This document shows, piece after piece, positions 5,764 through 6,758 of a stretch of DNA of 6,758 nt. Below the pieces are notes generated by a model. That model was not told where the DNA came from. It worked only from the letters and a program-made list of their open reading frames with translations, and did no database searches. Each line of letters opens with the position of its first letter. The first letter of the stretch is position 1. Where the stretch lies: assembly GCA_028701635.1 (NCBI GenBank), contig JAQVQJ010000071.1, forward strand, positions 1 to 6,758, in the 5' to 3' direction. Made by a program: the position numbers and the translations under genes. The DNA comes from Clostridia bacterium. Lineage in GTDB: Bacteria > Bacillota_A > Clostridia > Christensenellales > UBA1242.

Positions 5764-5791
5764 AAAAAATATAAATTAATTTATATTTTTT
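5764..5791. terminator. 28-base perfect all-A/T palindrome after nifU, probable bidirectional terminator
   Basis: The 28 bases equal their own reverse complement: six As, then TATAAATT, then its mirror and six Ts. It lies two bases after the nifU-like stop codon (5794-5796). Transcribed from either side it gives a hairpin ending in Us, so weak termination in both directions is plausible. All pairs are A-U, so the hairpin alone would be unstable. Confidence 0.5.
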
Positions 5792-5793
5792 AT

Positions 5794-6216
5794 TTATTCT
5801 TCATCGTTTTCTTCCTCTTCGTCATCATCTTTATTTTTAGATTTCTTATTTTTTCTCTTATAATAATTGTCTATTGCGGCTTTAATCGCTTCCTCCGCCA
5901 AAACTGAACAATGAATTTTATTTGTTGGTAAACCACCTAAAATTTCAATAATTTGACTGTTTTTAATTTTAAGTGCTTCTTCTATCGTTTTACCTTTAAC
6001 TATTTCCGTTGCTACTGAAGTTGTTGTAATTGCAGCCGCACAACCGAATGTTTTGAATTTTGCATCTTCAATAATTCCATCATCGGAAATTTTAAGATAC
6101 ATTTTCATAATATCTCCACAAGCAGCGTTGCCAACAGTTCCTACACCGTTAGCACCTTTCAATGTTCCAACATTTTTTGGATTTTTAAATATTTCTAAAA
6201 CTTTTGCGTTATACAT
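5794..6216 (-). CDS. NifU/IscU-family iron-sulfur cluster scaffold protein
   Basis: Scaffold on which iron-sulfur clusters are assembled from sulfur delivered by a cysteine desulfurase. The 140-residue protein has the family's three cysteines: C33 in NAACGD (with D35, which promotes cluster release), C59 in FGCAAAI and C103 in IHCSVLAEEA, with H102 beside it. The opening NPKNVG and GTVGNAACGDIMKMYLKI pattern is typical of the Clostridia NifU-like/IscU group, which has only this domain. An unusual tail follows residue 119: Lys/Arg-rich, then almost pure Asp/Glu (KRKNKKSKNKDDDEEEENDEE is split by charge). The ATG at 6216 overlaps the nifS stop by eight bases, and GAGGAG (6223-6228) precedes it, so translation is likely coupled to NifS. 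Confidence 0.94.
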   Translation of the reverse strand: MYNAKVLEIFKNPKNVGTLKGANGVGTVGNAACGDIMKMYLKISDDGIIEDAKFKTFGCAAAITTTSVATEIVKGKTIEEALKIKNSQIIEILGGLPTNKIHCSVLAEEAIKAAIDNYYKRKNKKSKNKDDDEEEENDEE

Positions 6217-6758
6217 CTTTTGCTCCTCTCTTACCTTTTTCCTTTCTACCTGCCCTTGATCTTGGAGAAATCTTTCTTAATTTTTCTACCACTTCGGCTA
6301 ATTTTTCTACGGTATAATCTATGTCGCTTTTAGTAGTAGAACGAGCAAACGAAAATCTCAGTGAGCCATTTGCAGTTTCATCTGGAATCCCCATTGCATG
6401 CAATACATGAGATGGCTCCAGCGTTCCCGCCGTGCATGCCGAACCGGTTGAAGATGCTATTCCTGAAAAATCTAGCATTAACAAGATAGCTTCTCCTTCA
6501 ATCAATTCAAAGGATATGTTTACTATGTTTTCCACTCTTTGATGTGAATGTCCATTAATTATAACGAAGGGTATTTTTTCGGTAACTTGTTTAACGAAAT
6601 ATTCTCTAATACTTTTCATTTTTTGAATAAATAATGGCAAATCCCTGGCAGTAATTTCTACTGCTTTTCCAAAACCAACAATAGCAGGGGTATTTGTTGT
6701 TCCACCTCTTCTATTTCTTTCTTGGTGTCCACCATCAATTAAGTTGTCAATTCTTATG
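6209..6758 (-). CDS. NifS/IscS-type cysteine desulfurase, C-terminal 182 residues (gene cut by right window edge)
   Basis: PLP-dependent enzyme that takes sulfur from cysteine as a persulfide and passes it to scaffolds and tRNA-thiolation enzymes. The visible part begins just before the GGHQERNRRGGTTNTP segment, the family's GGGQERxxRSGTxN region. It contains the active-site loop SSTGSACTAG, whose catalytic Cys codon is at 6436-6434, followed by SHVLHAMGI and the LRFSF region. The PLP lysine lies outside the window. The frame is open to the window edge, so the true start is upstream. It ends in a basic tail (about 20 residues, RSRAGRKEKGKRGAKDV). The next gene is the NifU-like scaffold, overlapping by eight bases; the pair is a standard unit in Clostridia. 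Confidence 0.95.
   Translation of the reverse strand, partial: IRIDNLIDGGHQERNRRGGTTNTPAIVGFGKAVEITARDLPLFIQKMKSIREYFVKQVTEKIPFVIINGHSHQRVENIVNISFELIEGEAILLMLDFSGIASSTGSACTAGTLEPSHVLHAMGIPDETANGSLRFSFARSTTKSDIDYTVEKLAEVVEKLRKISPRSRAGRKEKGKRGAKDV

Overview
The window is a low-GC chromosomal segment with standard stop codons (TGA and TAA both used as stops). It carries two endosporulation genes, yqfC and yqfD, so it most likely comes from a spore-forming, or formerly spore-forming, member of the Clostridia/Bacillota. A narrower placement is not supported by the sequence alone. Nearly all genes are on the minus strand; one very small gene at 5536-5712 is on the plus strand.

Reading in the direction of transcription, from high to low coordinates: the 3' half of a NifS-type cysteine desulfurase gene enters from the right edge and overlaps a NifU/IscU-type scaffold gene, forming an iron-sulfur cluster/sulfur-transfer pair. 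A convergent region (5697-5793) holds terminator-like hairpins that separate this pair from the small plus-strand gene for a YtxH-like membrane protein. A divergent spacer with a 15-bp palindrome follows. Then comes a sporulation/RNA-processing cluster: yqfC, yqfD, ybeY, era. In Bacillus subtilis the same run is yqfC-yqfD-phoH-pgpH-ybeY-dgkA-cdd-era-recO, so this locus is a condensed version lacking phoH, pgpH, dgkA and cdd. Downstream of era, where recO would often lie, is an unrecognised 150-residue gene with its own promoter. Last is the 5' part of ileS, which runs off the left edge.

Two gaps in the cluster hold palindromic repeat-like DNA: about 84 bp between yqfC and yqfD, and 125 bp between yqfD and ybeY. 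The second is clearly more GC-rich than its surroundings and can fold end to end. Well-formed sigma-A-type promoters are visible before ybeY, before the 150-residue gene and before ileS. The ybeY promoter is so close to the start codon that the transcript may be leaderless.

The main biological point is ileS. It encodes an isoleucyl-tRNA synthetase whose class I HIGH signature reads K-L-H-H, with correlated changes elsewhere in the active site. This resembles the altered-HIGH-motif enzymes linked to mupirocin hyper-resistance. I see no CRISPR array, tRNA, rRNA, phage or transposase gene, and no clear new multi-gene system. The structured repeats, the IleRS variant and the unknown gene are the items worth following up.
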